Counted from the first letter of the stretch, positions 1 through 14,100 are shown. The stretch is 64,000 bases of DNA from Tetmemena sp. SeJ-2015 (GCA_027382625.1 JAJKFJ010021086.1:1-64000), one strand, 5' to 3'. The notes: generated by a model from the sequence alone, not told the origin. A program made the numbers and translations.

Positions 1-170
1 AGGAGGAAAAGAGGGGAGAGGGGAGGAGGGTGGGGGGAGGAGGAGGGGGAAGAGAAGAGGAGAGGAGGAGGAGGATGGGGGGAGGAGGTGGAGGAGAGAG
101 GAGGAGAGGAAAGGAGGAGGAGGAGGATGAGGATGAGGAAGGGGGAGGATGAGAATCGGGAGGAGGAGGA
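1..170. repeat. Purine-rich (GGA/GAG) low-complexity tract
   Basis: The first 170 bases are almost pure G and A on the plus strand, in irregular GGA, GAG and GGGA units. Any reading frame gives only Arg, Glu and Gly, so the apparent peptide is a low-complexity artefact. Similar but shorter purine runs occur at 39,985-40,110 and, on the opposite strand, at 22,575-22,690. The tract lies at the window edge and may be a microsatellite that stopped assembly. Confidence 0.8.
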
Positions 171-2229
171 ACCTGAGGCATTATTGATCTATGAATTACT
201 TCTTCTAACACTTGAGAGTGTGATATCTGAGGAGATTGCGCAATTGCTAAAAATTGAGAGGCGATATCTTATTAACTTATTGGATTGGCTTGCTATTTCC
301 TTATAACTCTTTGGCAGTATAGATCATAAATTTTCCAAAGCCATTACCGATCATTAATTCTGGGTAGGTTCAATTTATTTTGATGTCTTCACTAGATTAT
401 GTTGTCCTAAAAAGCAGAAGAGCGATGAATTTTAAATCTACATCAGTCATTATTACCCTTCTAATCAAGATAAATATATAAAGAAAATTATATTGTTCTT
501 TAATAACCTTAATCATGATATATCCTTCTAGATTTATTCAATATAAGCTATTTCAATTATCTTAAATACAACATATATTTGTGGATTAGTGGGTCACAAA
601 AAACTTATCTTAATACTATATTTAATATTATTTAAATATAAAATAGAGAGTATTTATTCTTAAAGGCCAAATGTACTTTTTCATCTTTCATTTTTTTCTA
701 TAAAAATAATTAGTTTATTTTTTAGTTGTAATGAATAGAGGTTATGAAAACGTCGAGGAAAACCTTCACACCAGATTTTAAAATTACTAAAAAAATAAAA
801 TAAAAATCATTTATGAGAATATGACCACTTTTTAAAATTCAAGCGAGCCCTTCAATTTTCAAAACACTCAAAAGCATCTCTATAATTTTTCTTGCTATTC
901 TCCTCTTCTTCATTAAAAAATTCCTATCCTTAAAGTCCAGATTAGCTTTTATGATTTGTCCTTTAAGTATTGTCAACAATATCCAATATACTTCTCCTGT
1001 AAAATTGATAATTAAATAATATGAATTTGTGACTATAAGATGTAATTGCATATGTAGAAAGAGTTAAATCGGTGTCTGCGTGTTGCATTAATGTTACCAT
1101 TCCTATATTTAATTTCACTACATTGTCTTTTGGCTTGGTTGTTTTTTATAAAATATCTCATACTTTGTATCTAGTTATTTTTTGTAATAAACATTGCAGA
1201 TTCTTGTTTCTTTTTTTTCTATAATAGCCATCTGCGGTAAGTCTTAAATATCCTACATTTGCAAGTAAGTGATTTCAAAAGGAATATACCAGAGAGCGAA
1301 AGATTCAAAGTACATTTACCATATGCAAAATAAATACAAATCGTGAATTCCTGAGGAACAAGTAAATTCCACTTCTATTCAATTGTTAGAAAATCCTGTA
1401 AGATTAAGAGATGCGGTTGCATTAATTGAAGATTTTATTTAATCTTTCCTTTCTATAAAAATAATCATCGATAATGATTGTGTGTGTGTTTTTAATTGGA
1501 AAATGTGTACACTAATTGTAGAATGAGGGTTGAAACTTTTGCTCTTGAGAAAATTCATTCCCCTAAACTTGTGATGCCAGTAGCAGAATGTTTTCCAAGA
1601 TTGCAGAGTTTACTCAGCTTCATCTAATTGAGACCTTTATCTCCCTTCAATAGCTACTTGAATCTGCAAATTATCGACATTTTTAAATGACCTTGAGGTC
1701 AATGAACCCTTTTCTTGTCTCCTACGACTTCAAAGATCACACCATACATCTTCAGAAATTCTACCTTATTTGTTTATCTCATGATTTACTACTCCAACAA
1801 TTTAATAAGGTGGTTGCATAATCTTGTATTTATCGCTGAGTTCTTTTTAATTGAAATGACGTCTTCGTTTCTATATCTACTTAGGAATAAAATAAATTGA
1901 AAATGCTGTCTAATCAAGTCACAAGTTTACAGAGAATTAATAATTAAATATATTAATAAAATGTTTTTATTATAGTTATGGTTTAATTTATAATTTATAT
2001 TATTTTTTTCTCTCGAATCTTTCAATATCTGTAGTTTATTTTAAATTCCTCCTTACTAGCTTAACATCCTCCCTTTAAGCCATCTCGCTTTACTACTTCT
2101 TTCATTTTTTCTAAATGTTTGGTAGGAACATCCCCAACATTGTCTTCTCCGAATGACTCTTACATAAAAGATGGGTCTTAGGTGGCTCCTCCTTCCATTC
2201 ATATCATGTCAAAGTTCAAGTAAATTTGC
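171..2229. other. AT-rich stretch, no supported gene
   Basis: About 2 kb of AT-rich DNA with frequent stops in all frames even under the ciliate code. I see no conserved motif, RNA gene or structured repeat. It is probably germline-limited spacer. Confidence 0.5.
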
Positions 2230-3330
2230 TAGAATTCCTATTTCCTAATCATATTTTAAATTTCTAACTCCACAAGGAGTCTCTTCTCCCAGATCCTCAT
2301 TTTATCTACGTCTCCTCTTGATCTTTGTCCTCTTCTTCCTCATGTCTGCAATATTCTTCCCCTTCGTCCGCTCAAGAGACAAATCTCTGCTACTTTATTA
2401 ATTTTTGTATTCACTCTTCCTCAGAACCAGTTTCATCTTCGATCTGTCAGCTCACTGGGTCCTGTGCAATTTTTTTAATGTTTCATCTTTCTCCTCACTC
2501 TACTCCTCTGTTCTCTAAACTAATACCTTTGCCTTCAGTAACTTCTTTGTCCTCTTATGCTTCTGAAGGGCTTCCTTCTCCTCCCGGCCTTGGCTCTCTT
2601 CAATATGTCTCAGCATTCCGCACACAGCCTACTCCACTTATTTCTCTCTGGAAACTAGCTTTAGTTCATTCTCATTAGCTTCTACTACTTCACATCCACT
2701 TTTCTCCTAAGGTGCATCTCTGCTATTTCATAAATTATCTTGGTCTGAATTTTCACTCCATTTTTGGCATAGTCTTTGTATTCTCTTTCTATTTCTGTTG
2801 TACTATTCTGATGACTATCTCTGGATTAAGCAATGTTTTAAAAAAGTGCTCTTGCCGTCCAAATCCTTCTCCCACAATCTTCTATCAGTACCATACCTAT
2901 GTTATCACTTTTCTTCCCATTTTTAGAGTATTAGTCCCCTTTCTTGACTTTCTCTTTTGCTCCAAGGGCTGTCAAGATGAGAAATTTTATTGGCATTTAT
3001 GCCGCCTATCTCCTTAGTTAATTTGAGATTCCTTAACACCCTCTCACTTTCTGATAGTATCCCACTTAACAGTGCTTGTGGCACTGTTGTGTCTGTACCT
3101 CATTTACCTTCTCTGTCAATTCAAGAATATATAATTTAAACTAGAATTTATATTGTCGTTTCCTCATAGTCTATCCACCTTCTTCATAAGCTTTGCTGTT
3201 TCCGTCTCTGCTTGCCATTCCATCAACCACCTCATTCTAAACTCTTCAACCTGACCTCTTTGAGGCCCAGGTACCTTCTCTTACCTCTGGTGGCTCGTAA
3301 TAATTTCTGTCCCAAGCTTATTTAACTACT
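2230..3330 (-). CDS. Lys/Glu-rich coding-like region, unrecognised
   Basis: With TAA/TAG read as Gln, the minus strand carries long open frames rich in Glu, Lys, Gln and Arg (for example ALQKHKRTKKLL and IEREYKDYAKNG), typical of coiled coil. The best frame changes at least three times and one TGA falls inside. There is no signal peptide or membrane segment and I recognise no family. The strand is purine-rich, which by itself favours charged residues, so part of the signal may be compositional. It could be one decayed gene together with 4,078-4,800 on the same strand. Confidence 0.3.
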
Positions 3331-4077
3331 ATTACTTTGGGTTGCTCATGTTCGTCTCAGAGTAGTTGCGGATAAGTTTTATTTATCTCCTGCACTTTCT
3401 CCGATATCGGAATTTAATTCTAGAATACTCTAAGATGTGCTAGTGTTTAAATTCTTGCTAATCCGCACCTAAAATGACAGAGTTTTGCCTCCTTCTCATC
3501 TTCTAGCTTAGCTATCTCAGTTCTATTGTTACATCTTTAGCGTATCTAGGAGTGAATTATTAATTTTATTAAGGCTTAAACTTATTTCAGCAATATATTT
3601 TTATCCTTATTGGTCCTAAAAATCTTCTTAGTGCAGCAGATATGATATTATTATTTTCTTATACCTCAAGAGCAAGCCATACTTATAAATTCAGCAGAGC
3701 TTGGTGCACCACCACATCACTCAAAAATTCCTAGACATTCTTCAAAGCTAAAGTCGCAGTCTTATTCTGCTTGATCTCAACTAATATTTTAGTTCAAAGT
3801 AAACCCTTATTAACTTAAATGAGAATAACTAAATGCAGGATTGTGAATTATTGAATGCTAACTTCCACACTCAGAATATAGATTTGATTGCAGGAATAAT
3901 AGTTCTTGCATCTAGAATAATTTCCTTTCTTTTTAGAATAAATTATAAGTTCATCAATGATCAAATACATATAAGTGTGCTTATTTTAACAATGAGTAGA
4001 TTCATTCTCTGTTTTATACAGTTCAACATTTCCGTAATTCTCTAAAACATAAATAAGCTAAATTCATTCTTCTTCAT

Positions 4078-4800
4078 ATGAGGACTAGTGACAAATATTC
4101 CCCTTCAATCATGCACCCTGGAACCACAAACCATAATACAATGCCTTTTATCAAACTATGTCTTATTACAAACGTACACCTAGTTATTATACCTGTTCTT
4201 TCAAGATGAATTTGTGAATTATGCAACCTCCTCCTTTAGTCCCTGATATGACTAACTGGTAAGGAATCTTTTATTTAATTTTGCTCATTAATAATTGAGT
4301 ACTCACATTTTTTTCCAAAAGTGAAACATCAAAGTTAAACTGGACTTGATAAGCTTATGGACCTCATAAAATCCTTATAATAATTCAGTTTTTTACTTTC
4401 TGCGAGTTTCACCCATTCTTGACTTCATTTCCAATAAAATTAATATGCTCGAATAATTGAAATAGCATGCAATATTCTCATCCATTACTGCATTAGAATC
4501 CTCAAACACCCCCAAAATGATCAAGTGTAGAGAGCACAGTAACTAACGAATTATATTGCCAAAAATCAGAACCATCTTCTACAGCGTGATGAGTATTCCA
4601 TACTTTATTAAGATTTTGAGTGTGAAGTAGCTTCTCGACAAAATCCTGTTCAAAGCTCTCTGAGACCATCTTTCATGCTGTCCACATAAATTTATGTATG
4701 GATCAATCTTGTAAAGGTCGCAGAGTAGGCCCTTATCAAGAACGTTGATAGTTGTGGAAATCACTCTAATCAGAGCAATACTACTCTTAAAATATGGTGA
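4078..4800 (-). CDS. Coding-like region, unrecognised
   Basis: The minus strand has consecutive open frames under the ciliate code, with ordinary protein composition (motifs such as FVEKLLHTQNLNKVW and DENIACYFNYSS). The frame shifts near 4,685 and 4,510. The residues look helical and include mixed hydrophobic and charged stretches, but I cannot assign a family. A resemblance to the helical repeat part of large Ca2+-release channels was considered and is too weak to use. It may be upstream exons or MDSs of the same locus as 2,230-3,330. Confidence 0.3.
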
Positions 4801-5577
4801 GATCTTTCAACTAAGACAGAGAATTCTGCAAATAGTAAGTATAAATATGAGGATACATTGTAAAATTACCTTGGCGACCTTCCTGAGAGTGATACTATAA
4901 CGGCCCCCCCAGATTCATCGTATTCTGATAAATCTTACTGATGCTAGCATGCTTGTGGCTTTTCCTTATTTGGAAGAAAAAGTTTGAAAATTTTAATTTT
5001 GAAATCAACAGCAAGCAAATCGTCTCTAGGAATATTCGCCTCTTGATCAACATAATCCCCAAGAAACTGAAAATTACTAAATGTGAAAAATTTATAACGC
5101 TTAAGCTGCTTAAGAAAATAAAAATACTACTATAAATAAATGAAATCAATGCATATTTCTATCATCTAAAACAATATTTACTTCTCATTAAATAATACAG
5201 CTGATCTCTCATGCAGATATATGATATCCTCTCTTTTTAAGATACACCCATTTCCTCAGCTTGCTACTTTTTACAGATAAAATTTGCTTTTTAATTTATC
5301 AAAATCGATCATTGCTCATTTCAGATTGCACTTTTAAAAATTATACATTATAACCATTATTAAAGGAAATAATTTTAGCTTTGCTAAATGTCCTCAAGCT
5401 TCCCCTGAACCCTCTTATTTTGAGAGTTATTTATAATAAAGGATGGCTTCTGCCAATTAAAGCTAACCTCTTTTCTTTACACAAGTAAAGCCTATAGCTC
5501 TGAAAATTAAATATTCTAAGGGTTAAAGTTATATATAGCACAGTCATTCTTATTTTAAAAACTTTTTTACATTATTA

Positions 5578-5983
5578 TAGTTAAAAATTAAATGAAAATC
5601 AGAATTAAAATAATAAATGAAGAGTTTTAAAATGTTGGCTGTTGAAATGATAGCTTTGTAGGTCAACATGGGGCTTGTTGGATAGCTCATTGAAAATTAA
5701 TATGAGTTCTTCTTTAATTATCTTTGTAGCACCTCTCAGTAGCGAGATATGATGTACGCACTCTTCTCAAACTTTAATATCTTTTGCATTAAATTATGAG
5801 TCGCCTATAACTTTGTACTGAGAGCTTCCACAAAAAAGTTGTAATGATTTAAAATTCTTAGAATTTCATGCTGAATCGAATGGTATAATAATTATTCTAA
5901 TTGGAAACACTTAAAATTATACAAAATTGCTCCATTTTAATTTAATAATAATTTAATTAAATTTTCCATTAAATTCTCAGCTA
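5578..5983 (+). mobile_element. TA-flanked MITE, copy 1 (406 bp)
   Basis: A 406-bp element begins 5'-TAG and ends CTA-3', with TA on both sides (5,576-5,577 and 5,984-5,985), as expected of a Tc1/mariner-type TA target duplication. The first roughly 20 bases and the reverse complement of the last 20 are imperfect inverted repeats of the form TAGNTGANAATTTAA. The interior matches the ends of the 1.66-kb element at 20,537-22,195 and the inverted copy at 29,131-29,534. Shared blocks include TTAAAATAATAAATG near the left end, GCGAGATATGATG in the middle and a TGCTGAATCGAAT block near the right end. It has no coding capacity, so it is a non-autonomous internal-deletion derivative. Confidence 0.85.
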
Positions 5984-5989
5984 TATTAA

Positions 5990-7525
5990 ACTTGTATTCC
6001 TTCAATATCAGACTCGGTTCCTTCAACGATGGCTCCCAACCTTCTTTATTTTAGTGTTTAAATTTTCTTAAGAATGCTCCTACCTTCTTCCCTTATCCTT
6101 TTCTTATGCTTTAAGTCCATAAAATTCTACTTCACGTCAACATCTTTATTTTTATTAATGCTGTTTCTTTTTAACTGGTCAAATAATAGATAGAGGAGCA
6201 TACTTATGTAGCAACTCAATGATTAGATCATCAGGACTTTCAAGTTTTACAATATCCTCCTTCTCCCCATAGCTATTTGCAAAGGCTAAAAATTCGAAAG
6301 ATTTTTCACCAAAATCTTTCTATAATTAACATTTATGATTATTATATATTTTTTCTTCTGAGAGCAAAATTGTAGTTAAAGCGTTAAAAGCACATGCAAT
6401 TCTTCATTGAAGTACCATGGATGCTAGATTTTGAGATCAATTTGTTGATTGACATAAAAGACATCAAAGACATCAAAGACTTCTTCTATTTCACCAGAGA
6501 GAGATTATCTTATAAACTGAGTGCAATAATATTATGTTAATACTGGCAGAGAAAGCATTTGCTCCTTGTGCCTTTTATAAATTAAAGAACAAGTTTGCAC
6601 CAGAGATCATAGGTGGGGACATCTCAAGGATGAAGCCAGAGCTCAAGATAAAATTGTTTTAAATATAAAAAGGAATTAGAGGTTAAGTAATTTAAGAATT
6701 TGAAGCTCATTTTTTCACAACAATGATCGTAATAAAGGTTGAACTTAGGGGAAATATCTATTATTCAACCTATAAATCATCAAAAGAAATAGCAAATTTC
6801 TATTAAAAAGATGCTTTTTCAAAGGAGATTCTTGAATAATTTATTATCAGTGTAGAACTTAAAAAAAATTGCTGTGATCAATCTTTAGAATCTTAAGCAT
6901 GTCATTTTTTACCAACACTTTGGTTGCTTGAAGAATAAATCCTATAAGAAAACTCAAGCATACAATCCTTTCAGTTCAAAATTACAATTATTCTGTCTCC
7001 CATAATCTTATGGATGTAAAACAAATTTGAGATACATATGCAACTAATCAATTAGGAATTTTTAACTTTGGACTTCCTTTTTGTTAATTTCATTAATTAT
7101 TTTTTATTATAATTAATTTCCCCCAGCCTATTTAATTCAGAATGATTTTATATCCCTTCCCACTTCCTACTCAAGAATCATAATTTCTCAACTCATGAAG
7201 ATTAGAGCTTTTTACTTCAATTTTATAATGATCTAGCTTATGATATTTTATCCAAAGAACAAGAATACATTCTAACTGCTGAAAGTTCTCAACAAATACA
7301 CCAAAAATATTTCAATGAGAACCTATCAGGAATTGGAAGTAGAGGTTTCGACGAGAAACTTATCATATTTTTCAACAACTCTCAAAGACATAATGAAAGC
7401 AAATTTAATCCAATTCCAATTATATTTGCTAAGCCACTACCTCATTTCTTTCATTTCAGAAAATAGACCAAACACTCAAAATTATAAAATGATTCTTAAA
7501 GTGCAGACTCAATACATAATATCTT
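5990..7525. other. AT-rich stretch, no supported gene
   Basis: AT-rich DNA without recognisable motifs. A direct repetition of the form ACATCAAAG occurs near 6,460-6,480. A 70-codon frame at 7,315-7,527 has no supporting feature and is expected by chance. Confidence 0.45.
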
Positions 7526-7529
7526 AAAT

Positions 7530-8395
7530 TACATTCATGCTGGTGTATCCAAATATAAGTAACACTTAGCAGTCTCATCGAGTAAAACTATTTAATATCT
7601 AAACTAGAAGCTAGGTACTCTCTGATATTTTGGGTTAAGCTTAAAACCTTCACTTAAACATCCCAATTGAATTACTAAGATTTTTTCGTAATATTGAGAG
7701 CACTCAATACAATTCATCAAGATGGCCTCTCGTTGACAAAATTGCACATGAAGGTGACAGTGGGGAAATTCCAATCTATATTTAATACAAATTTCTTTAA
7801 TAATATCATCCTGGATGGGAGACTTAACTTCGAACTTTGATATATAAAATTCTTTATTCCAAAGACATTCATTACTTTCACTGTTTGAATCTTCCCTGCC
7901 TAATCCCATAAAGTTCTTGTGGAAGTATTGAAGATTACAAATTTTTTAACTTCTTCAGTGCTAACTATAAAGTCTTCTTCTGAAGTTTTTGATAAAAATG
8001 GAATGTTATCTCATTAAAATCCCCTTTGAATTTCTTTAGTTGATATTTAATTATCTTCCCATAAAGCCATTTTAATCCCTAATATAATCTTATAGAAGTG
8101 GACAAACTTTCCTTCATCGTCGAGATTTTCAAGGGATTAGTTAAATATGAAATCAACGGGTCCTTATTTATGATCTTAAATTTCTGATAACTCATCATCG
8201 ATCATCTGTTGAAGAAACTTAATCCAAATTTCCATTGCCTCTCATCAATAATCGAGGAAATTTCCGCGATATCATTTTCTATTTAATCATAGAGAAATTC
8301 TTAAATCTTGTGCTTCAGTATCCTTTAAAATACAATAACTTTGAAATGAGAACATCCCTTCTCTCCGTCTTTATATATCAAAGTTTTCCAAAACC
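7530..8395 (-). CDS. Coding-like region, unrecognised
   Basis: On the minus strand, two joined frames give an acidic segment (DDELSEIQDHKQ, TSEEDFIVSTEEVKKF) followed after a one-base shift by a frame with clustered Cys and His (CHLHVQFCQ and NCIECSQ). The Cys/His spacing is suggestive but matches no zinc-binding signature I know. One TGA lies near 7,990. It could be a small decayed gene or MDSs of a gene whose remainder is elsewhere. Function is unknown. Confidence 0.3.
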
Positions 8396-8399
8396 TACT

Positions 8400-10100
8400 T
8401 ATGTGCTAGTCTATTCCAAAAAGCCATTAACGCATGTATCTCACTCGAATATAGGCCACTGTCTTTGAAAATTCTATTCTTTTAATTACTACACTTTATT
8501 AAGTGGATGAAATTTCATTCTATAATTAAAATGTGCAATTTATTGATGTTCATATTATTTTACATTAGGTAGTAAATTTTCTTGCAGGATTTAGTTTTGC
8601 TATGGGGTTCAAACCTGCAAACCAGAGAGTGGAGCGAATGGTACAATAAAATATGCTCGCTAAAATACTATTGAGCTTTAGGACAGGACTTAGGGCATAT
8701 TATTTCATTCTTGATTATATTTGTATTAAACGAATTTAATTCCCTTATTCACTTTATTAGCTTTCAAAATTAAGTTGTATCGAATATAAATTATTTTCAT
8801 ATTGTTTACTAATGAGCAGATAAAAGCAATCATACTAATGAGAAAGTATACAATCAGGTAAAGAAATTGATTTACGCAGTTCCTTACCCTTTCGTGCCAT
8901 TTGAAAATTAACCTTCTTGAGAGTAAGAATGAAGTACCATAAAAAAATTAAAGCAAGGGAAGTCTCATTAGCTCTGAATCAATATTTAGGGTATGCTTAA
9001 AAGAAGTTAAAGATCATTCAAAAGAATTAATATGAATAGCTATTAAATTTGCATAATTCTTTTTCCTACTTGCATGAGCTTAGATATACCTTGAAGGCCA
9101 CACATTTTTGGTGCTTAGACGCATTTAATGAATTTTTTTTAATGAAATAATGGCATTCCATTTTTCTTAAAAAAATGAAAGAACCATTCTTTACACCAAT
9201 GTAAACGAGCAAAGTAGTTAAAGTTTTGCTTCATTAAAATAAAATACTTTACTTAAATTTCATTTTCCTAGAGAGTGATCAATAGAAAGAGAAATCTTCG
9301 ACAGAATAGTAACTGAAATCCAGCCAACTACATTTATTGATAGCAAGGTGTTTTAGAAAGATATAGCCCCAGTAGATGACTATATTAAGAGTCGGGGCTC
9401 TTTAAAAAGCTAACCTTAAGCCCCACAAGGATTATCTGGCCTTAGATTCTGAAAACTACTTAATGAAAACAATGCTGCAATAGAATGATGAGTTTTCTAA
9501 TAAAGTCGCTATAATAAAAGTTTAATAATAATATCAGTTTCATAGGTTGGAATGTGAGGATTAAAGATGTGCAAGTATAAACAATAGCATATTGCTTTGG
9601 GGTTTGCTGTTAACCCTTGAGATATCTGTTATTCTCAGCGAGTCAAGTTCTTACAAAATAAATATACTTGAGGGCTACTTGAGAAGAGCTATGCAGTCAC
9701 ATTCACAAAGAAACAAATGGATTAGAGATTCAGAAATATGCTATATAATTAATTGATTCTACAGAAACTAATGATAATATGTTGCTAGAACTAATCAGCC
9801 TTTTAAATATTTCCTTAGTGCAAAACAAGAAGCAGTGGGAATCATTTGCAAAATGTAAATTATTCAAATTTATATGTATAATAGGCCAGGAGTTATTTTT
9901 GAAATAAAATATAATTTTGAATTATATAAACAGAGTTTACTCGATTGATCATTAAAGATTGTCATGACCGATAAATTTTATGCATTAAAGTTATGAAACT
10001 GTTTAAATATTCAAATAAATATTTTGTCAACCATTTAATCCTTGTGTGTTAAATATAACCTTGCAATAACTTTTTGATATATTTAGTAAAGATTTTATTC
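8400..10100. other. AT-rich stretch with one hairpin repeat
   Basis: No gene is supported here. The only structure is at 9,366-9,404, where AGCCCC and GGGGCT pair around a loop that itself holds GACT/AGTC. A related sequence lies in the other orientation near 11,955-11,993. Confidence 0.45.
9366..9404 (-). repeat. GC-rich hairpin repeat, copy 1
   Basis: Read on the minus strand this is AGCCCCGACTCTTAATATAG followed by a GGGGC arm. It resembles the plus-strand sequence at 11,955-11,993, which shares the GCCCCGACTCT and AATATAG blocks. GC-rich hairpins stand out in this AT-rich stretch. It could be a short dispersed repeat or a relic of a structured RNA; there is no tRNA-like cloverleaf. Confidence 0.4.
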
Positions 10101-10112
10101 TAATTCAGAGAG

Positions 10113-11115
10113 ATGAAATCAATGCTTAATTGTAAGGGCATTCGTAAGAGTACTTTTAAGAAAACGTAAGATGAGGATGATGTAAAGTTATCTATAAATA
10201 TTTTAAAAGATTAGGACAGGCTGAAAGTAGAGATGATCCTTTTGGAGGATGAACTTGCCTAGTTAAAGAATATTAAGCAAAACTTCTTGTCTGGGAGTGC
10301 TCCCATATTAGAGCATTGGGTAGACATTAGAATAATGTTTTTAATCTAAGTACTCTCTTGATTGCTCAAGTAATTACGAGGGGATGAGAAAGCTAATTAT
10401 GCCAGAAGCGTGAATCAGGAAGCAAAGGGAGATGAATCTTCATATACTCTCTATTTCTATGCATTAGTAAGTAAATGTAGGAAGGCTATAAATCTTCTTA
10501 AGGAAAAATGGAGAAAATTAAAAGTGAGAAACAATAAACAAAGGAATGGAGAGGAAGAAGACTTTATTAATAGAGTTAATAAAATATCTGTGCTTATAAA
10601 GCACCTCCTTCCATCCTCCTTCTCACTTTTATAAATCAATAAGAATTTTGAGGAAAAAAAACTTCTGAGCTCATTAAAACAGAAAGAAGGAGACAAAATA
10701 CTGTAATTAAGGAAACAGTCGAAAAAGAAAGAAAATGAACGAAGTATTAGGTATACTTCAGTGCAATCAAGTTAAACATATAGAAGTGAATAATAGTTAT
10801 AGATTTAGCGACGAAGTTTATAGTCAAGAATCTTCTTGAAAGATATCAAAGAAATATGTGTTCTCGTCAGCAATCAAGGAGTATAACAGTGATAATTGTA
10901 GCAAAGAAGGCTGAAGGTAATATTAATGTAGAGCATGAAGGAAAAAAGGATAAATGAGAAAGATTTGCTGATAAATCAGATTTGGATAAACTATGATATA
11001 TGCCGATGGGATTCTTCTGAGGAAGATAAATTTCAAAAAGAATTTGAGAAGCAAGATGTTTGAATTATTGATGAAACACAAGAGAGAATTATAGGATGAA
11101 TACCATAGGATGATC
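10113..11115 (+). pseudogene. Coiled-coil-like coding region, frame-broken
   Basis: From an ATG at 10,113 the plus strand reads about 80 codons in ciliate code with heptad-like spacing (DQDRLKVEMILLEDELAQLK), then moves to another frame at about 10,395 that is rich in Lys and Arg (LLKEKWRKLKVRNN). A third block starts at an ATG near 10,735. Several TGA codons interrupt the last block. I recognise no family. The purine-rich sense strand and the coiled-coil character suggest a structural or scaffold protein, possibly decayed. Confidence 0.35.
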
Positions 11116-11119
11116 GTCA

Positions 11120-14100
11120 TTTCATTTGAAAAAATTAAAAAAATTTGCTTAGTAAAAGCTCACCTGAATTAATTTTCATTAATTCATATTAATTCATACT
11201 TTAATAAAATGGATGAGAAGTCTAGTTGAACAAGAAGCGGATACTGAAGACCAAGTTTCACATTCCAATCAATGGTTAAAGAATATCAATATTATTGAGA
11301 AATTCTTCGGATGAAGTTCAATAAGCAAGGTAAGATATAAAGATTCACCATTATTAACATTTACATATATTTATTAATGCTATAGGCAATTCAAAGCATA
11401 AAAAGGCAAATTAAAAGTTAAGATCTCTTTTAAGAATAACCTTCAGATGAAAATTTAGTAGGAAATTCCAATTTCAATACTGCGCAGTCCATGATTGAAT
11501 TCATTAAATCTTTTCTGATTTAGTCCACTTAGGTATAGTTTTGTATTTGGAAATGTTATTTGATGATAACCTAAATCTATCCTTCCCATAGTGAATTTTT
11601 CTTAAATTTTTATAAGAAAAGAATATATTTTTTTAAATCTAAGACTTAAAGTATATATCCTTGAATTAATTCTAGCCACTTATGGAAAGTAGAGCTTCCT
11701 AACAACTACCCATTCCCTCCTAGAACTAAGGTGAGAGAATCTTGATTGAGCTCACTGTGATAGCGACTCCTTTGAGTTCATTGCTCAATATACCCTGGAG
11801 CCATCCAATGTTAGAGTATTGGCCAGTATCATCTTCTTAATTTTATCAAATCGAAACTGCTTCCTCGTGGACTTTGTTTCTTGAGAATTCTCGTCTTTTG
11901 ATGTATCATCCTCTTTTTGTTATTTTACTAGCAAGGGCGTCTCATTCCTTGGGGCCCCGACTCTGTAATATAGAGCTGGTGGGGTGCTCCTTTAATTTAT
12001 TATTTTAAGTTTATTATTCTTATTACTTGAGATATTATTTGAAGGCACCATTCCATCTGCATTTGCATATAGTAGAATTAACTTTCTTAGTTGTCCTTCA
12101 GCTACCTTTAGATAAATTTCACGAGCAAGCAGCATTTCTGCAATAAGGATGACTTTTGAGTTGTAATGTATAAGTTGCTGAAATCAATTGACTCAGATTT
12201 TTAGCTGCTAATTAAATCTAACACAACTTTTCGAAAGATTAAATAATTCACAAAACTAAAAAAAACTCAAGAGAATCAATTTACTCAACTGACTTATTTT
12301 ATCAAACTTTTTCACTTAGATGAGAAAATGAATGACTATTTCAACATCAATTACCAACTCTTAAATATAATTATGTAAACTTCAAACAAGCTAATACTGA
12401 TGCATAAGAACTGAAAATTGTCAAAGTTTAGCAGAACTCTTCATATTTTGATTGTTCAAGCTGAATCCAGGTCCTTTCTGAAAATTCATCTTGCTTTAAG
12501 AAAGTCAGTATCTGACAAAAAGAAGAATTATTATTGACTAAAAAGATTTTACCGTTAATGCTCATGGGTATGTTTGAATCACATCCGAGCTATAAAAAAT
12601 TAAACTAAGGGAATCAAAACTAAGAATGCAATCACAAAAAAATCACATGCAATTTTTCTGATCAATCACTGATTAACTCTCCTTCATGCTGTTTATGTAA
12701 TTTTTCTAATCTGAATTGTCATTCTTCTGATGTGATATCTGATCTCTTTGTGAGTGAATCACACTGCTGTTATTGAATAGTGATGTCCCTTGGCAGAGCT
12801 CAAGGATTATTTTTTAATAAAATTTCATTCAAACCTTGAAATAGTATTTTGTGATGAGGCTAAACTGTTTAATTATGTTAGTTGAAGAGTTTAATTAAAT
12901 AATCAAACAAAGCCCTTTCACAATAGTATAAACAGCAAGATTTTGGAGTGATCTCTGAGCTTGAAAGTAACTCATGCTTATATGTTTAGCGCTACTTGAG
13001 ATCCAAGTCTAAAACGATCCTCAAGCGTTTACACCTGAAGTGATGACTTTCTAAAGCGAGGTAGAAATATTCTCAAATCTAAGACAAAATCTGTGTGGTG
13101 AGGTGTCTTCCTTCTCAAAAGCAAACGAGATGCTTGAATGGTTGAATTATCAACTGGAGAAGCTGGCAAATTTTATACCCGGGCCATCAAATTCTCTGGT
13201 AGGAGCAAATCTTCTGAGCAGCTGAGAAGCTAGGGATAAAAAATGAAAGAAGGGATAACAGTGGCATTCCTAAATGAGATTCTATAATGTAGCGATGGCA
13301 TCCTGATCCTCTCTCCTGAAAAAAAGCTTTGGCTACGACCAAAGTTCAGGCAAGACTCAAAAATCTTTTTGCAAGCAATATGGAAAGCGAGTGCCAGTAC
13401 TTGCAGATGAGAAGGAAGAGAAGCCATTCAAGAGGCTGGCTCTCGTCAGTTTACCTACCAATTTCCTAGCTGTCTAAAGTACAAATCATTAAAGGAATGC
13501 GAGATTTAGTAATCAAGCATATGCTAATCTTGGAGTAGATAATATTGATTGTCTTAAAGGATCATATAGTGGAGAAGATTACAAAAGTTTAATGAGAAGA
13601 CTATACTGAACATGCTTAGAATACTAAAATCTTTAACTTTAAACAAGAGTGCAATGAGATTAGATTTGCTCTTTATCTATATTAAATTCTTCAAATAAAA
13701 TTCATAAAAATTGATATAAAAGTCTTCCTCGTGTATTTGATGTATTTAAAAGATTTCTGGCTTAAATCAAGAATTTAAAGATGAATAAATGAGTTTAAAG
13801 TTAAATGCTGACAAGAATAGTTTCTTCTTTGTTTTTCTAATGGTTGGGATTTGACACAAGGCTTTTCAATAGAATAATTATTTTTTAAATAAACAGTTCC
13901 GATAACTATTTATTTAGAACAGACAATCATGACCATTGTCCAGATACGCAAGACTAATATAAATGGCGATATACTTATAATAGGAGAAGAGGAAATAACA
14001 ATGATAGATATATTTTATTCTTCAAGCAAGTTGAAAGGAAGGTGCAAATTTGTTTAGTTAAATTTATAGTTCCTCTATCTGAGAGCAAGAACTTGCTTTT

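Noticed and set aside
88..306. Arg/Glu/Gly-rich ORF at the window start
   Set aside because: Product of a purine-only low-complexity tract; any frame of such DNA is open.
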